Origin: Abditibacteriota bacterium
GTDB lineage: Bacteria; Armatimonadota; UBA5829
Reading direction: 5' to 3'
Assembly: GCA_017958015.1 (NCBI GenBank)
Contig: JAGDDM010000249.1
Span: 1-5,530, forward strand
Length of the DNA: 5,530 nucleotides
Shown: positions 5,251 to 5,530 of the stretch, piece after piece
How the letters are laid out: each line of letters starts with the position of its first letter
How positions within the stretch are numbered: position 1 is the stretch's first letter
Position numbers and translations under genes: made by a program
Notes under the pieces: generated by a model
Databases searched by the model: none
Told to the model about the DNA's origin: nothing
What the model saw: only the letters and a program-made list of their open reading frames with translations

Positions 5251-5530
5251 TTTCTTTTTCTCCCGAATATGAGTTTAGCTGTTTCTCTGCCATCGGATTT
5301 GTACTCTGACGGTGAGGCACCTATGATTTTTATTTTGCCGACATCAGTGGTACTGATTTTGACATAAGGAACATCACCGTGCCTCTTGCTTCCCGGAGAC
5401 ACTTGGATTTGAGAAATGTTACGATCTCGATTTCCGTTCAAAGTTATTATGATTTTTGCTTTGGACGTCGAATGCTTCGAAGGTCGCCTCTGAGTCTCGT
5501 AGCCATGTTTTTGCAACTCGTGCTCAAGGC
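5247..5530 (-). CDS. C-terminal part of a probable polymorphic (RHS/secreted-type) toxin; 5' end beyond window
   Basis: Only the last 93 codons are visible; the frame is open through the right edge (beginning LEHELQKHGY), so the true start lies outside. The visible peptide is very basic (about 20 Lys/Arg against 9 Asp/Glu) and ends FGRKRK. Its core reads QIQVSPGSKRHGDVPY then VKISTTDVGKIKII, and near the end EYKSDGRETAKLIF. To my recollection this pattern resembles short C-terminal toxin domains found at the ends of RHS, HINT or other secreted polymorphic toxins, but I cannot name the domain. The His/Arg/Lys content (for example KRHG) would suit a nuclease, which is speculation. The stop overlaps the ATG of an acidic small protein, as expected for toxin followed by immunity gene. 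A TTG at 5514-5516 could start a free-standing 89-residue protein, but no good Shine-Dalgarno can be judged there. It could also be a phage-derived or stand-alone protein. Confidence 0.7.
   Translation of the reverse strand, partial: LEHELQKHGYETQRRPSKHSTSKAKIIITLNGNRDRNISQIQVSPGSKRHGDVPYVKISTTDVGKIKIIGASPSEYKSDGRETAKLIFGRKRK

Noticed and set aside
1..5530. CRISPR array, tRNA or rRNA genes
   Set aside because: No regularly spaced direct repeats, cloverleaf or rRNA-like sequence was seen; almost all of the window is coding and the only sizeable gap is 144 bp.

Overview
The window is about 5.5 kb of bacterial DNA, and every supported gene lies on the minus strand, so transcription runs from right to left. 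It has two parts. Positions 1-4659 are a GC-rich (roughly 55-60% in sampled lines), tightly packed housekeeping operon. Positions 4804-5530 are lower in GC (about 30-48% in sampled lines) and hold the end of one gene plus a complete small gene, which together look like a polymorphic-toxin C-terminus and its immunity protein. A 144-bp intergenic stretch (4660-4803) separates the parts and holds a REP-like imperfect palindrome and a good candidate promoter.

In transcription order the operon is: a small YvlD-type 'phage holin family' membrane protein (4659-4300), rapZ (4303-3431), yvcK/glmR (3429-2122), maf (2122-1553), a zinc/manganese-binding lipoprotein (1556-699) and its ABC ATPase (699-1, running off the left edge). 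Adjacent genes overlap by 4, 1, 4 or 1 nt or are 1 nt apart, so the whole set is probably one transcript with translational coupling. A permease gene (znuB-like) is expected just beyond the left edge.

Functionally, RapZ and YvcK are sensors tied to amino-sugar supply for the envelope (GlmS control in characterised relatives). Maf is a nucleotide pyrophosphatase of the YhdE type. The ABC components import a divalent metal, probably zinc. The yvcJ(rapZ)-yvcK pairing is typical of Firmicutes and related phyla. Here whiA, which usually follows yvcK in Bacillus, is absent and maf plus a metal transporter take its place. YvcK carries a two-helix membrane extension. These traits fit a Firmicutes-like lineage or a relative (for example a Clostridia, Negativicutes or Synergistetes type genome), but the sequence alone does not fix the phylum.

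The most interesting parts are the putative toxin/immunity pair on the right, with opposite net charges and an ATGA overlap; an apparent internal duplication in the immunity protein; the palindrome; and a promoter placed so close to its start codon that the operon mRNA could be leaderless.
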